From positions 558,001 through 622,000 of the forward strand of contig NZ_JANHLC010000002.1 in assembly GCF_028682395.1 (NCBI RefSeq): a stretch of 64,000 nucleotides of DNA, in the 5' to 3' direction. Numbering within the stretch: the stretch's first letter is position 1; each line of letters opens with the position of its first letter. A program made the translations under genes and the position numbers. Of the stretch, positions 1-8,807 are shown in pieces. Below the pieces are notes generated by a model that searched no databases, was not told the DNA's origin, and saw only the letters and a list, made by a program, of their open reading frames with translations. The stretch comes from Pseudomonas putida. Lineage in GTDB: Bacteria > Pseudomonadota > Gammaproteobacteria > Pseudomonadales > Pseudomonadaceae.

Positions 1-614
1 ATCGCCACCAACTCACGCAGGCGGCTGGCATATTGCTCGCTCAACTGGACGATCAACCGCTGTTTGCCCAACTCGATCAGCGTGGCCGTCACTTCATGGG
101 CCGCTCGCTGTGCTTCGGCGTCAATGCGCAACGCCATGGCCATGGCCGTCTGTTGGCGGCTCTCGATAGATGTGCCCAAGTAACCCCAGTCGAAAACCGA
201 CGTTGTCACCTGTACATTAACGCCACCATTTGTTGCATGGTCGCTGTATGCCCCGCCTCCAAATTGGTGGGCTCTGGACTGACTGCCAAGGTCCACCTGG
301 GGCCAGCGCCTGCCTTTGATCTCATCGACATCGGCCAATGCCGCCTCATGTTCTGCCCGGGCCCCGCCGAGGGCATGGCTGCGCGCCAGCGCTGCCTCTA
401 TTGCGCCCAGAAACACCCGCTTCAACTCACTCTGTGTCGGCCCAGTGATACCGCGCCCGTGAGCGCCCCGCAGCTCGGGCAACGTGATCAGGGCCTGAGC
501 CGAAACACCTGGCAACGTATCGGCCAACCCGGTACTCGACAGCAACGCCCCGCTCCACAACACATGCTTGGCATAAAGACGTAGATCAAGGATAAAACCG
601 CTCATCGTGCTCAT
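1..614 (-). CDS. TolC-family outer membrane efflux protein, N-terminal part (cut by window edge)
   Basis: Reading the minus strand from an ATG at 614 gives about 204 open residues that run off the window at base 1. A hydrophobic stretch near residues 16-30 looks like a signal peptide. Later text such as GAIEAALARSHAL, RRWPQVDLGSQSR and VTTSVFDWGYLGTSIESR fits the start of a TolC-type outer membrane factor, where the first helices are followed by a strand with an FDWG-like turn. It starts 2 nt after the stop of the HlyD-like gene, so it would complete a three-part type I secretion operon (ABC transporter, adaptor, outer membrane channel). A second in-frame ATG sits 9 nt downstream at 605. The family call is from motif recognition; only the N-terminal part can be judged. 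Confidence 0.8.
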   Translation of the reverse strand, partial: MSTMSGFILDLRLYAKHVLWSGALLSSTGLADTLPGVSAQALITLPELRGAHGRGITGPTQSELKRVFLGAIEAALARSHALGGARAEHEAALADVDEIKGRRWPQVDLGSQSRAHQFGGGAYSDHATNGGVNVQVTTSVFDWGYLGTSIESRQQTAMAMALRIDAEAQRAAHEVTATLIELGKQRLIVQLSEQYASRLRELVA

Positions 615-616
615 CC

Positions 617-1864
617 TCAACGCTCCCGAAAGGCTTCACGAGCCTTGAGCACGGGCTTGAGCAGATACTCGAGAATCGTCTTCTCGCCCGTACGAATTTC
701 CACGCTCGCCAACATCCCGGGAATGATCGGCAAGTTGCGTCCTGCTGCCTGCAACGCATTGCTGCGGGTCAGCACCAGCACCCGGTAATAGCTATCGTCG
801 GGGCGTCCCGAGGCCGCCCGCTGATCATCCTTCAATGTGCTGGGGCTGATATGTTCGAGCACCCCTTCCAGGCCGCCATAAATGCTGTAGTCATAGGCGG
901 TGATCTTGACCATGACCGGCAGGCCGACTTGCAGGAACGCGATGTCGGCCGGGCGAATCCGCCCTTCGACCAGCAGTTGGTCTTCCAGTGGCACCAGCTC
1001 CAGGATCGGCGCACCCGGCTGGATCACGCCTCCAATCGTATGGCTGCGTATATTCTTCACCGTGCCCCGCAAAGGCGCGAACAGGGTCGTGCGCTCGACG
1101 ACATCGCTGCGCCCGACCAGATGCTCGCTGGCCTGGGCCAGCTCCAGTTCGAGACGCGCCAGTTCCGCACTGGCCTCCGCCTGATAGCGATTGCCGCGCT
1201 CGATTATCTGTCCGTGGATTTCATTGGCCTGGCGTCGCATGCGCAACAGCTCGACCTCGGAGAGCAGGCCCTTTGCCGCGAGGGGTTCGACCAGACGGAT
1301 CTCGTGCAGCGACAAACGATGGCTGCGCTGCAAGGCATCGAGGCTGTTATCGAGTGCGCGTTTACGCGCTTCAAAGGCCTGGGTTTCCTGGGCAACCAGA
1401 TCGGCCTCGGCGCTCACCTGCTCATCGAACCGCAGAGGTTGTTGATAAGCCTCGGCCCGCAGGCGGCTGATCGCAGCCCTCAAGCCCAACACCTTGGACA
1501 ATGACTCCCGGTAGCTGGACTCGGCTCGGGTCGGATCGATCCTGAGCAACGGCGCGCCCTGCTCGACGATATCGCCTTCACTGACATTCATCTGCGCCAG
1601 GATGCCGCCCTCCAGGCTCTGGATCACCTGCTCGCGACTCTGGGAAACAACCAGGCCTTCTCCCAGGGTAATCTGTTCGACGCGGGCCAGTGCCGCCCAG
1701 CCCAACCCCACACAGAACACCCCACCGATCAGTTGCAGAATCAATCTGGAACCGGGCGCCACTTGGTTCAGCAGGGAGGCCTTCAGGTCAGTCATGAACA
1801 CACTGTCACCCGGCTGCAGTGGGGCCGCGCCGGTCTTGCGCCGCTTCAACAGAGCGGCGATCAC
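617..1864 (-). CDS. HlyD-family type I secretion membrane fusion protein
   Basis: This 415-residue protein has the HlyD/PrtE adaptor layout. There is a short cytoplasmic N-terminus, one membrane segment near residues 40-58, a biotinyl/lipoyl half-motif (VIQSLEGGILAQMNVSEGD), a long helical coiled-coil region rich in Leu, Glu and Arg (about 120-265), a second lipoyl half (APLRGTVKNI), and the characteristic C-terminal text PGMLASVEIRTGEKTILEY. It would link the inner membrane ABC transporter to the outer membrane channel. Its start codon overlaps the stop of the ABC gene by 4 nt (ATGA), and the TolC-like gene follows after 2 nt, so the three are probably translationally coupled. The exported substrate is unknown because no RTX, adhesin or protease gene is visible nearby. 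Confidence 0.93.
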   Translation of the reverse strand: MIAALLKRRKTGAAPLQPGDSVFMTDLKASLLNQVAPGSRLILQLIGGVFCVGLGWAALARVEQITLGEGLVVSQSREQVIQSLEGGILAQMNVSEGDIVEQGAPLLRIDPTRAESSYRESLSKVLGLRAAISRLRAEAYQQPLRFDEQVSAEADLVAQETQAFEARKRALDNSLDALQRSHRLSLHEIRLVEPLAAKGLLSEVELLRMRRQANEIHGQIIERGNRYQAEASAELARLELELAQASEHLVGRSDVVERTTLFAPLRGTVKNIRSHTIGGVIQPGAPILELVPLEDQLLVEGRIRPADIAFLQVGLPVMVKITAYDYSIYGGLEGVLEHISPSTLKDDQRAASGRPDDSYYRVLVLTRSNALQAAGRNLPIIPGMLASVEIRTGEKTILEYLLKPVLKAREAFRER

Positions 1865-4074
1865 GAAGCCTCTCCCGCACGCTCGGCAGTCGCAGGAGAC
1901 AACGCCTTCAGCACTTGCTCCTTCGCACCGTCCATCACCACCTGGCCCTCCTCCATGACAATCAACCGATCGACCAGTGCCAGCACACTGGGGCGATGGG
2001 TGACCAGCACCAGCGTCTGTCCGGCGCTGGCGCGCAGCAAATGCTCAAGGAAGTTCGTTTCGGTCTGGCTGTCCATCGCACTGGTCGGCTCGTCGAGCAG
2101 GAGCATCTTCGGCCGGCTGAGCAGGCTGCGTGCCAGGGACACCAGTTGGCGCTGGCCCCCCGACAGACCTTCGCCCATCTCGCCAATCGGCAAATGAATA
2201 CCCAGTGGATGACGGGCCGCCACCTGATCCAGGCCGGTCAGGCGTAGCACATGGAGAAACTCCTCAGCACTGGCCTGCGGGCAGCCGATCAATACATTCT
2301 CACGCAGGGAGCCATAGAACAGCCGCGCCTCCTGGCCCACATAACCGACCGCCGCACGCCAATCGGCCGGATCGATCTGGTTGACCGCCAGGCCATCGCT
2401 GAACATCTGCCCTTCTACAGGGGCATAGAGGCGCGCCATTACCCGCAACAGCGTCGACTTGCCGCTGCCGATACGCCCGAGAATGGCCACCCGCTCGCCT
2501 GCCGCGATATTCAAGCTGACGTGTCGCAGCACTGGCGGCTTGGGTTGAAGTGGCGGAGCCGGGTAAGCGAAGCCGACGCCCTTGAGCGACAACTGACCAC
2601 TCAATGCCGGCCGCGCCAGGTACTCATGACCCGCGTCACGCTCCACCGGCAGGGCCATCAGCCGGTTCAGCGACTGCAACGCCGCCTTGGCCTGCTGAAA
2701 ACGCACCGCCAGGCCAACCACCTGGCCCAACGGAGCGGTTGCCCGCCCGGCCAACATGACCGTCGCGATCATGGCCCCCATGGTCAGTTCCCCCGCCGCG
2801 ATCAGGTAAACCCCACTGACGACCAGCACCACCGTCTGCACCTGCTGGAAAAACGCCACGACGCCTGTCGCCAGGCTCGACAGACTGCGCGACTTCATGG
2901 CCGTCGCCGCCGACAGTGCACTGAAGTGATCCCATCGGCGCTGCATATGCGCCTGCCCCCCGACCGCCTTCAGCGTTTCCAGGCCCTCGATGGACTCGAT
3001 CAACACCCCTTGCTTGAGCGAAGACTCACGCAGGTTTTCGCTCATCGTCCGGGCCAGTGGCCACTGAACAATCAGGCACACCAGGACAATCAGGGGGATC
3101 AACAACGTCGGTACCCAGCCCAACGGTCCACCCACCAGAAAGATCACGGCGACGAACATCAATACGAACGGTAGGTCGGAAATCGCCGCCAGCGTGGCCG
3201 ACGTTGCGAAGTCGCGCACCGATTCGAATTCACGCAATTGATTGGCGAACGAACCGGCCGACGCGGGACGGTGCTCCATCTGGATCGCCATGGCCTGGCG
3301 AAACAGCAGCGCGCCGAGCACCAGGTCGGCCTTCTTGCCCGCCATATCCAGCAGGTGGGCACGCACATAACGCGCCACAGCCTCGAAGACCATCGCCATG
3401 ACTACGCCAATGGCCAGGGACCATAACGTCACGAACGCCTGGTTCGGAACAACCCGGTCATACACATTCATGGTGAAAAAAATGCTCGCCAATGCGAGCA
3501 CATTGATCAGCACGGCGCCAATGGCCGCACTGCGGTAGTAACTGCGGTAGCGCCATAGCGTGCTCAACAGCCAATGCCCGGCAGGCTGCAGACTCTCCTC
3601 GCCGGCACGCTGATCGACCTTGGCCGCTGGCTTGACCATTAGTGCGTGTCCGGCATACAACCGATCCATCTCGGCCGAGTCCATTTCCACCGCTTCCAGG
3701 CTGATCTGCGGAATGATCACCTGGTACAGCGATACCTGCTTGCCCTGCCCATCGCTCACTTGGCGGTATCCCGTCAGCACACAGGCGCTCTGTTCCTTGC
3801 AGAGCAGAATGATCGGCAACAATTGCTGCGGCAGGGCCGGCAGGGCGCGAACGCTCAAGCCCGAGAGCAGCCCCGCCCCTGCAAGCGCCTCGACCGCCAG
3901 AGAAGGCAACAACCGCGGACCTCTGGGCAACCCCGCCATCAGGGCCTGAGGACTTTTACCAACGCCGTAGTAATCGCAGATCCAACTCACGCAGGCGAGT
4001 AGGCTGTCATCGTTGTTCAAGACCGGGACGGGGGAATCGTATTCACAAAAATTGGTAGCGGTCGCACTGTCCAT
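1861..4074 (-). CDS. Type I secretion permease/ATPase (LapB/HlyB-like ABC transporter)
   Basis: The protein is 737 residues from the chosen ATG at 4074. The order is an N-terminal C39-like region (about 1-130) that seems to lack a peptidase cysteine motif, a six-helix ABC membrane domain (about 160-450), and a nucleotide-binding domain with Walker A (GRIGSGKST, near residue 535), signature LSGGQRQ and Walker B (MLLLDEPTSAMD). A degenerate C39-like domain is typical of transporters that export large adhesins or RTX proteins with an uncleaved or differently processed signal. The frame stays open upstream to 4197, but that extension is low-complexity, crosses a homopolymer tract and has no clear ribosome site, so 4074 is preferred. 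It is the first gene of the minus-strand secretion operon. Confidence 0.9.
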   Translation of the reverse strand: MDSATATNFCEYDSPVPVLNNDDSLLACVSWICDYYGVGKSPQALMAGLPRGPRLLPSLAVEALAGAGLLSGLSVRALPALPQQLLPIILLCKEQSACVLTGYRQVSDGQGKQVSLYQVIIPQISLEAVEMDSAEMDRLYAGHALMVKPAAKVDQRAGEESLQPAGHWLLSTLWRYRSYYRSAAIGAVLINVLALASIFFTMNVYDRVVPNQAFVTLWSLAIGVVMAMVFEAVARYVRAHLLDMAGKKADLVLGALLFRQAMAIQMEHRPASAGSFANQLREFESVRDFATSATLAAISDLPFVLMFVAVIFLVGGPLGWVPTLLIPLIVLVCLIVQWPLARTMSENLRESSLKQGVLIESIEGLETLKAVGGQAHMQRRWDHFSALSAATAMKSRSLSSLATGVVAFFQQVQTVVLVVSGVYLIAAGELTMGAMIATVMLAGRATAPLGQVVGLAVRFQQAKAALQSLNRLMALPVERDAGHEYLARPALSGQLSLKGVGFAYPAPPLQPKPPVLRHVSLNIAAGERVAILGRIGSGKSTLLRVMARLYAPVEGQMFSDGLAVNQIDPADWRAAVGYVGQEARLFYGSLRENVLIGCPQASAEEFLHVLRLTGLDQVAARHPLGIHLPIGEMGEGLSGGQRQLVSLARSLLSRPKMLLLDEPTSAMDSQTETNFLEHLLRASAGQTLVLVTHRPSVLALVDRLIVMEEGQVVMDGAKEQVLKALSPATAERAGEAS

Positions 4075-4375
4075 CGTCGTCGCTCTACTCGCAGTTTCCC
4101 CTGCCCCCCCCCCCGCTGCACTGTGCAACCGACGGTAGGAAGCAAGGGAAGTTGAAAGAAAACAAAAAGCGCTGATACCCACTAACAGGCTGGGCACCGC
4201 GCTAGAGGGCAGCGAGTTTGCGGGCTGGCTTCGACGCGTAGAACAGGACTCGTCTTAAATGACTCAATAACCCCAAGAATGCTAAATAATGAAAATCTTG
4301 GGCACGCTCAAACGATATACGCAGATGTTTAAACCTAAAGGCTCATGGAAAACTTAAGTTCCACCATGTAGGAAG
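4075..4375. promoter_or_regulatory. Intergenic region upstream of the secretion operon
   Basis: About 300 bp without a convincing gene separate the secretion operon start from the kinase stop codon. It should hold the minus-strand promoter of the ABC gene and the 3' end of the kinase transcript. Visible elements are an 11-base homopolymer (4104-4114) and a weak dyad, arms 4272-4278 and 4296-4302 with a 17-nt loop. No clear sigma-70 promoter could be assigned by eye. Confidence 0.4.
4104..4114. repeat. 11-base homopolymer tract (C on +, G on transcribed minus strand)
   Basis: Eleven consecutive C on the plus strand, which are G in the sense of the ABC transporter gene, lie 29 nt upstream of the preferred ATG (4074). 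They also lie inside the longer in-frame ORF that starts at 4197. Runs of this length can slip during replication. A length change would alter the leader, or switch the longer frame on and off, so this is a possible contingency locus. It could equally be a chance run. Confidence 0.6.
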
Positions 4376-6781
4376 TTACTTATTTGAAGCGATACTGACC
4401 GCAACATTCAACTTGTTCAGCAAGATTTCCATTTCGTTGCTATCGACAATGACATAGTCTTCCGTGCTGCGCTCCATTTGCGCCGCCAAGACAGAAATAC
4501 GATGCAGACCCAGCATCAGTGAAGCACCATTAATGCGATGGGCGAGTCTGTTGGCCGCAGGCCAGTCACGTACGCCGATGGCAAATTTCAGCGCCTGGAG
4601 ATCCTCCTCGGTGGTCAACAGGAACCGTTCATGCAGTTCTGCCTGAGCCGAAGGCTCAACCAAGTTGACGATACTCAAGGCCTTGTCATCCGAGTGGAGC
4701 GATTCGCTTGGCAACATATCGGCACACCACGACTCAATCATTTCCGCCAGCTCCTTGAGGCGAATAGGCTTGGCCAAAACGCCATCGATTCCCGCTTCGG
4801 TGCATGCCTGCTGGTGATTGCCACCATGTAGCGCTGAGATGGCAATAATCGGCGTAAAACCACCTTCCTTGAATTCATGCTCACGGATATGCCTGGCGAC
4901 CGCATAGCCATCGATATCCGGCAACTGACAATCCAGTAAAATAAGATCGAAGTGATTGTCGCGCCAACTATCCAAGGCCTTCTGCCCGGTGTCGACCAGC
5001 ACTGAGCTGTAACCCAGCTCCATCAGTTGACGCTCGATAACCGCAAGGTTATCCGGATGATCGTCTACCACCAGAATATTCAAGGCCGCTGACAGGCCAT
5101 CCGTATGCCCCCCACCCTGATACTCTTCGCGCACCAGTTTCGCATCGATGAACTCTATCGGCAGGTCGACATCGATTCGCGTGCCCACGCCAGCAAAACT
5201 CTTCAGGCTGATGCTCCCGCCCATCAAGCCGACCAACTCCTTGCAGATGGTGAGCCCCAGACCGGTCCCAACAACCCGCGAGGTACTCATGGGACCTACT
5301 TGGGTGAAGGGCGAAAACAACTCTTCCTGGCGATCCTCGGCAATGCCCACGCCGGTATCGGTCACCGTAAATTTGAGCGTTCCATATTGCTCACTGCCTG
5401 GGTTGAACTGCAACAACAGGTCGACATCGATGTGTCCTACTTCGGTGAACTTGACGGCATTGGAGACCAAATTGTTGGCGATCTGATGCAAGCGCGCCGA
5501 ATCAATCAATACATTGAACCCACCCTGAGAATGCACCCGCAGGTCGATCTTGACCGGTTTGTGCTTACAACTCAGTTGCGCCATATCAATGACCTGCTCC
5601 AGCAAGGTCTTCAAGTTCGTTGGACGAAGTTCAATCGAAACTTTTTTCGCCTCCAGCTTGCAATAATCGAGTACATCGTCGAGCAAGCGCAGGAGATTGC
5701 GCGCGCCTCCAGTAGCCAACTTGACCAATTGTTCATGCTCGGCGGGGAGCGATTTGCGCTCTAGCAACTCCAGCGAGGAGAAAATGGCATTCATTGGGGT
5801 GCGGATTTCATGGCTCATGACAGCGAGGAACTTGGACTTCTCCAACTCACTGCGTATCGCCCTGCGCTTAAGCAAACGCTCACGGTAAGACAGCGTCAGC
5901 AACAGCAGCAGTACCAGCCCCCCGAGAAGGATTTCCGGTAAGTAGTTATCGAGGGCCACTCTATAGCCGGGCTTTTTGTAATAAAGCGTATCAATCCAGC
6001 GTTTATCGATCAGATCGGTCTCATCAGCCGTCAGCGATTCCAACGACTTGTTAACGACCGAAAACAATTCCGGCTGATCCTGGCGTATGCCCATAGAGAA
6101 GGTCCCGGAGAACTCGGTCAGTACCCCTGCCACAGCCAGTGTTTTATCGTAATCACTCTGCATAACGGGCAGCAGATTATCGCCCAGGCCAACCGCTGCG
6201 TAAGCCAGGCATTCATCCACCGCCTTCAAAGCCTCTTGCGGGGTCGTCACGCTGATTAGCTGAACATCGGGATAGGACGCGCGAAACAGCTTTTCAACAC
6301 GGCTTCCAGATTTAACGACAATCGTTTTACCCTGCAGTTGTTGCGCCCGGAAAATCACCGGAATATTCTTGCGCGTGATCGCGACGACATCGATCGTCAT
6401 ATAGGGCCGGCTGAAATTCATCGGCGGCAAGGTGGGACCATAGATATCATCACTGGAAATCACCGGTAAAAGGTCAATCTTGCCCTCGACCATCAGTTTC
6501 CGCGCAACGACCCAGCCCTCTTCTGACACCACTTCGAAACGCAGCCCGGTGTGCTGCGCAATGGCATCCAGATACCCTGCGCTGACGCCCTTGTATACGC
6601 CATTCTCCATGAACTCCACTGGCGCGAAATTCGGCTCCGCCGCAATTCTCACCACCGGATGGGCTGCAATCCAGGCGCGCTCCTGCTCGGAGAACTCCGC
6701 CAGTTCATGTGCCTGAACACTGCTTGCCCAGACCCACCACACTATTGCTCCAAGCAAGTACCTGCTCCTACCCCACGCCAT
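4376..6781 (-). CDS. Hybrid sensor histidine kinase with periplasmic SBP domain (EvgS/BvgS-like)
   Basis: The 801-residue protein has a signal segment (about 8-24), one periplasmic solute-binding type 3 domain (about 40-270, with AAEPNFAPVEFMENGVYKG), a membrane helix near 282-298, a HisKA box (MSHEIRTPMNA; phosphoacceptor His324), and a HATPase domain with NLVSNAVKFTE, DTGVGI and GTGLGL. A receiver domain follows (ILVVDDHPDN; phosphoacceptor Asp617 in LLDCQLPDIDG), then a C-terminal Hpt domain (LAHRINGASLML; His748). This is the unorthodox phosphorelay layout of EvgS and BvgS, with one rather than two visible sensor lobes. The regulator gene lies 2 nt upstream in the same direction, so they form a pair. 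The ligand is unknown. Its divergent position beside a chaperone-usher cluster suggests, but does not prove, control of fimbriae. Confidence 0.93.
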   Translation of the reverse strand: MAWGRSRYLLGAIVWWVWASSVQAHELAEFSEQERAWIAAHPVVRIAAEPNFAPVEFMENGVYKGVSAGYLDAIAQHTGLRFEVVSEEGWVVARKLMVEGKIDLLPVISSDDIYGPTLPPMNFSRPYMTIDVVAITRKNIPVIFRAQQLQGKTIVVKSGSRVEKLFRASYPDVQLISVTTPQEALKAVDECLAYAAVGLGDNLLPVMQSDYDKTLAVAGVLTEFSGTFSMGIRQDQPELFSVVNKSLESLTADETDLIDKRWIDTLYYKKPGYRVALDNYLPEILLGGLVLLLLLTLSYRERLLKRRAIRSELEKSKFLAVMSHEIRTPMNAIFSSLELLERKSLPAEHEQLVKLATGGARNLLRLLDDVLDYCKLEAKKVSIELRPTNLKTLLEQVIDMAQLSCKHKPVKIDLRVHSQGGFNVLIDSARLHQIANNLVSNAVKFTEVGHIDVDLLLQFNPGSEQYGTLKFTVTDTGVGIAEDRQEELFSPFTQVGPMSTSRVVGTGLGLTICKELVGLMGGSISLKSFAGVGTRIDVDLPIEFIDAKLVREEYQGGGHTDGLSAALNILVVDDHPDNLAVIERQLMELGYSSVLVDTGQKALDSWRDNHFDLILLDCQLPDIDGYAVARHIREHEFKEGGFTPIIAISALHGGNHQQACTEAGIDGVLAKPIRLKELAEMIESWCADMLPSESLHSDDKALSIVNLVEPSAQAELHERFLLTTEEDLQALKFAIGVRDWPAANRLAHRINGASLMLGLHRISVLAAQMERSTEDYVIVDSNEMEILLNKLNVAVSIASNK

Positions 6782-6783
6782 CT

Positions 6784-7488
6784 TCAGAAACCGCCTAAGT
6801 GCGCATGCAGCTTGAACATTTCGGTATCGTTCTTCACACCCAGCTTGCGAAAAGCTGCCTGTTTCTGACCACTGATGGTTTTAATACTGCGGGAAAACTT
6901 GCCGGCGATCTGCGTCACCGACATGCCCTCCAGGCAGCAGCGCAACACTTCACGCTCGCGGATGGACAAGCTGGCGCTGCGGACCAATACCGAGTCCTGA
7001 CCTTCAAGGCCCAGCTCATTGCCCTGATCGCCATCCGTTGCCTCGATCTTGAAGGCCGGATCAAATTCGGCAGTCATCAAGGGATCAAGGTATATCCGCT
7101 CTGCCGCCACGACCCGAACGGCCTCGATCAGCCTCTCGATGTCCTGGGTCTTGCCAACAAATCCCTGCACTCCGGCCCTGATGATCAATTGCACTGTCGC
7201 CGAATGCTCATGTGCAGACGAAATCACGATGCGCATCTGTGGGTAACGTCGACGCAACAGACGAATCAGGTTCAAGCCATCCAACTCGTCCGGGCGCAAT
7301 GAATAATCAAGCACCAGGACATCCACTTTGATCGTCCTCAAGCCTTCAAGCAGCCCACGACTGCTTGAATACTCACCCACGATGAGAAAATCGGACTCCT
7401 GAGCAAAGCGGGTGGCCTGACCGTAGCGAATCATCGCATGGTCGTCGAGCAACGCGATGCGAAGCGGGGAAACGTGTGAGAACTCCAT
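6784..7488 (-). CDS. LuxR/NarL-type response regulator (EvgA/BvgA-like)
   Basis: The gene encodes a receiver domain (LRIALLDDHAMIRYG at the start; phosphoacceptor Asp in DVLVLDYSL) and a C-terminal LuxR-type helix-turn-helix (LSIREREVLRCCLEGMSVTQIA ... SRSIKTISGQK). It would accept phosphate from the Hpt domain of the kinase encoded just downstream. I chose the ATG at 7488 because GAGG stands 7 nt before it. In-frame ATGs at 7494, 7509 and 7512 would add 2, 7 or 8 residues, and the last has AGGT close by, so the start is not settled. The gene is divergent from the fimbrial cluster across an AT-rich region, the usual arrangement for a local regulator. Confidence 0.9.
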   Translation of the reverse strand: MEFSHVSPLRIALLDDHAMIRYGQATRFAQESDFLIVGEYSSSRGLLEGLRTIKVDVLVLDYSLRPDELDGLNLIRLLRRRYPQMRIVISSAHEHSATVQLIIRAGVQGFVGKTQDIERLIEAVRVVAAERIYLDPLMTAEFDPAFKIEATDGDQGNELGLEGQDSVLVRSASLSIREREVLRCCLEGMSVTQIAGKFSRSIKTISGQKQAAFRKLGVKNDTEMFKLHAHLGGF

Positions 7489-7954
7489 TGCCATACCTCG
7501 TGCAAACATCATTGACCTGAGGCCCTTACGGCCACTTCAGATCTTGAAAACACTCACCAAAACAGGGAGTTAGTAGAAAACAATAAAACACCGAAATTCG
7601 GCTTCACTGCACTTTACCGAACAACTATCCTCCGACACAAATAGAGCCAGGACTCTAAAAATCCATGCCTGTTAAATTTCTCACACAAATACTGCATGTT
7701 TCTTTCAAAATTACAGAACAGCGCTCCAAAACACACAGAATAAACTAGCCTCACCTACATAAAAACTGACGACTTAAAATACAAATCAATAAACACCACA
7801 GCATTCAAGATATTTCTTAAAGCCACCACCACAAGCACCACTTTAAATTTGATCGTGCCTGCAACTACGCATTCCAAAAGTGCCAAGCAGGCATTACGCT
7901 CCATAGACAAAAAAAACTTAACTCTCCATAACCTAAAACAGTGAAGCCAAACCC
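7489..7954. promoter_or_regulatory. AT-rich divergent promoter region between regulator and fimbrial genes
   Basis: This 466-bp stretch has no convincing gene and is far richer in A and T than its neighbours. It must contain the minus-strand promoter of the regulator/kinase pair and the plus-strand promoter of the major pilin. Visible features are an inverted repeat CCGAA-A-TTCGG (7591-7601) and two similar TTAAATTT words near 7673 and 7844. High AT content suggests silencing by H-NS-like MvaT/MvaU proteins relieved by the local regulator; this is inference. Confidence 0.5.
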
Positions 7955-8530
7955 ATGAAGAAACTTGCGTTAATCACCACTTTCCTTTCCATCACTGCAA
8001 TCACCCCATTTGCTCAAGCCACTACTGGCACTATCAATTTTACCGGTCAGCTCACCGCTGCCACTTGCGAGATTAAAAGTGGGGGTGGGTCTCCCATTAT
8101 TAATATTCCCCTCGGCAGCATCAGCGTCGGTGATGTGAAAGAGGTTGGTGCCACCAGCCTTTCCGCCACCGGCACAACCACTATTGATGTCGAATGCAAA
8201 GGCACCACTGGCTTTAATACCGTCGCCATGAAATTCGACCCGGCTGCCGGGTCGGGCTTCGCATCCGGCAACCTCGACCTGCTGGCCCTTAGCCCAGCAG
8301 CCACGGGTAGTGGTGCCACAAACGTAGGTATCGGCCTGCTCGACGAAAACAATAGCTTGATTAAATTGGGCAGTGGCGGAACGCTCGATACTGCACTGGC
8401 AACGGTTGGCACTACGGGCGACGCAACAGCAAAAATCCTGGTGCGTGCAGCCTACTTCAAAACCACTGCAGCCGCCCCGACACCGGGAGAGGCCAATGGC
8501 ACCATGGCATTTACCATGAGCTACAAGTAA
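7955..8530 (+). CDS. Fimbrial major subunit (type 1 pilin family)
   Basis: The 191-residue protein has a signal peptide (MKKLALITTFLSITAITPFAQA), then the pilin start TGTINFTGQLTAATCEIKSGGG. A second Cys (DVECKGTTG) could pair with the first in the pilin Ig fold, and the C-terminus ends in an aromatic-containing beta strand (GTMAFTMSYK) for chaperone and donor-strand binding. Its composition is low in charge and rich in Gly, Ala, Thr and Ser, as in structural pilins. It is the first gene of a pilin, chaperone, usher, adhesin cluster. The ribosome site is poor, but only one ATG fits the signal peptide. A strong hairpin just after the stop may protect or separate the pilin mRNA. Confidence 0.93.
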   Translation: MKKLALITTFLSITAITPFAQATTGTINFTGQLTAATCEIKSGGGSPIINIPLGSISVGDVKEVGATSLSATGTTTIDVECKGTTGFNTVAMKFDPAAGSGFASGNLDLLALSPAATGSGATNVGIGLLDENNSLIKLGSGGTLDTALATVGTTGDATAKILVRAAYFKTTAAAPTPGEANGTMAFTMSYK

Positions 8531-8553
8531 GGCCCTCTAAGGCTTTCCCCTAG

Positions 8554-8575
8554 GGGTACGGGTAATCCCGTACCC
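8554..8575 (+). terminator. 9-bp perfect stem-loop after the pilin gene (partial terminator or mRNA stabiliser)
   Basis: Arms GGGTACGGG (8554-8562) and CCCGTACCC (8567-8575) enclose a TAAT loop, 23 nt after the pilin stop codon. There is no long T run afterwards, so complete termination is doubtful. In fimbrial operons such a hairpin commonly keeps the major subunit message more abundant than that of the chaperone and usher. Confidence 0.65.
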
Positions 8576-8807
8576 TCTTCCAATATCAAAACAAAAGCAA
8601 AAGACCGCTGCTCCATCAAGCGGCCGGACCTTACACCAATTGGTTAGCCATCACAAATAGCACTTCCAGTGTTTATATTTCAAATACGCCATATCGATGG
8701 CCTGTAACGACCAATAACGCCAACACCGTAACGATTATCAAAACCCCATACAACCCAACACATCACCCACGACAGCACCCCACGCATTAAACAGGGAGAG
8801 GATCGGC

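Noticed and set aside
33..584. 183-codon plus-strand frame at the window start
   Set aside because: The minus strand reads a TolC-like protein through the same bases and continues off the window, coupled to the HlyD gene.
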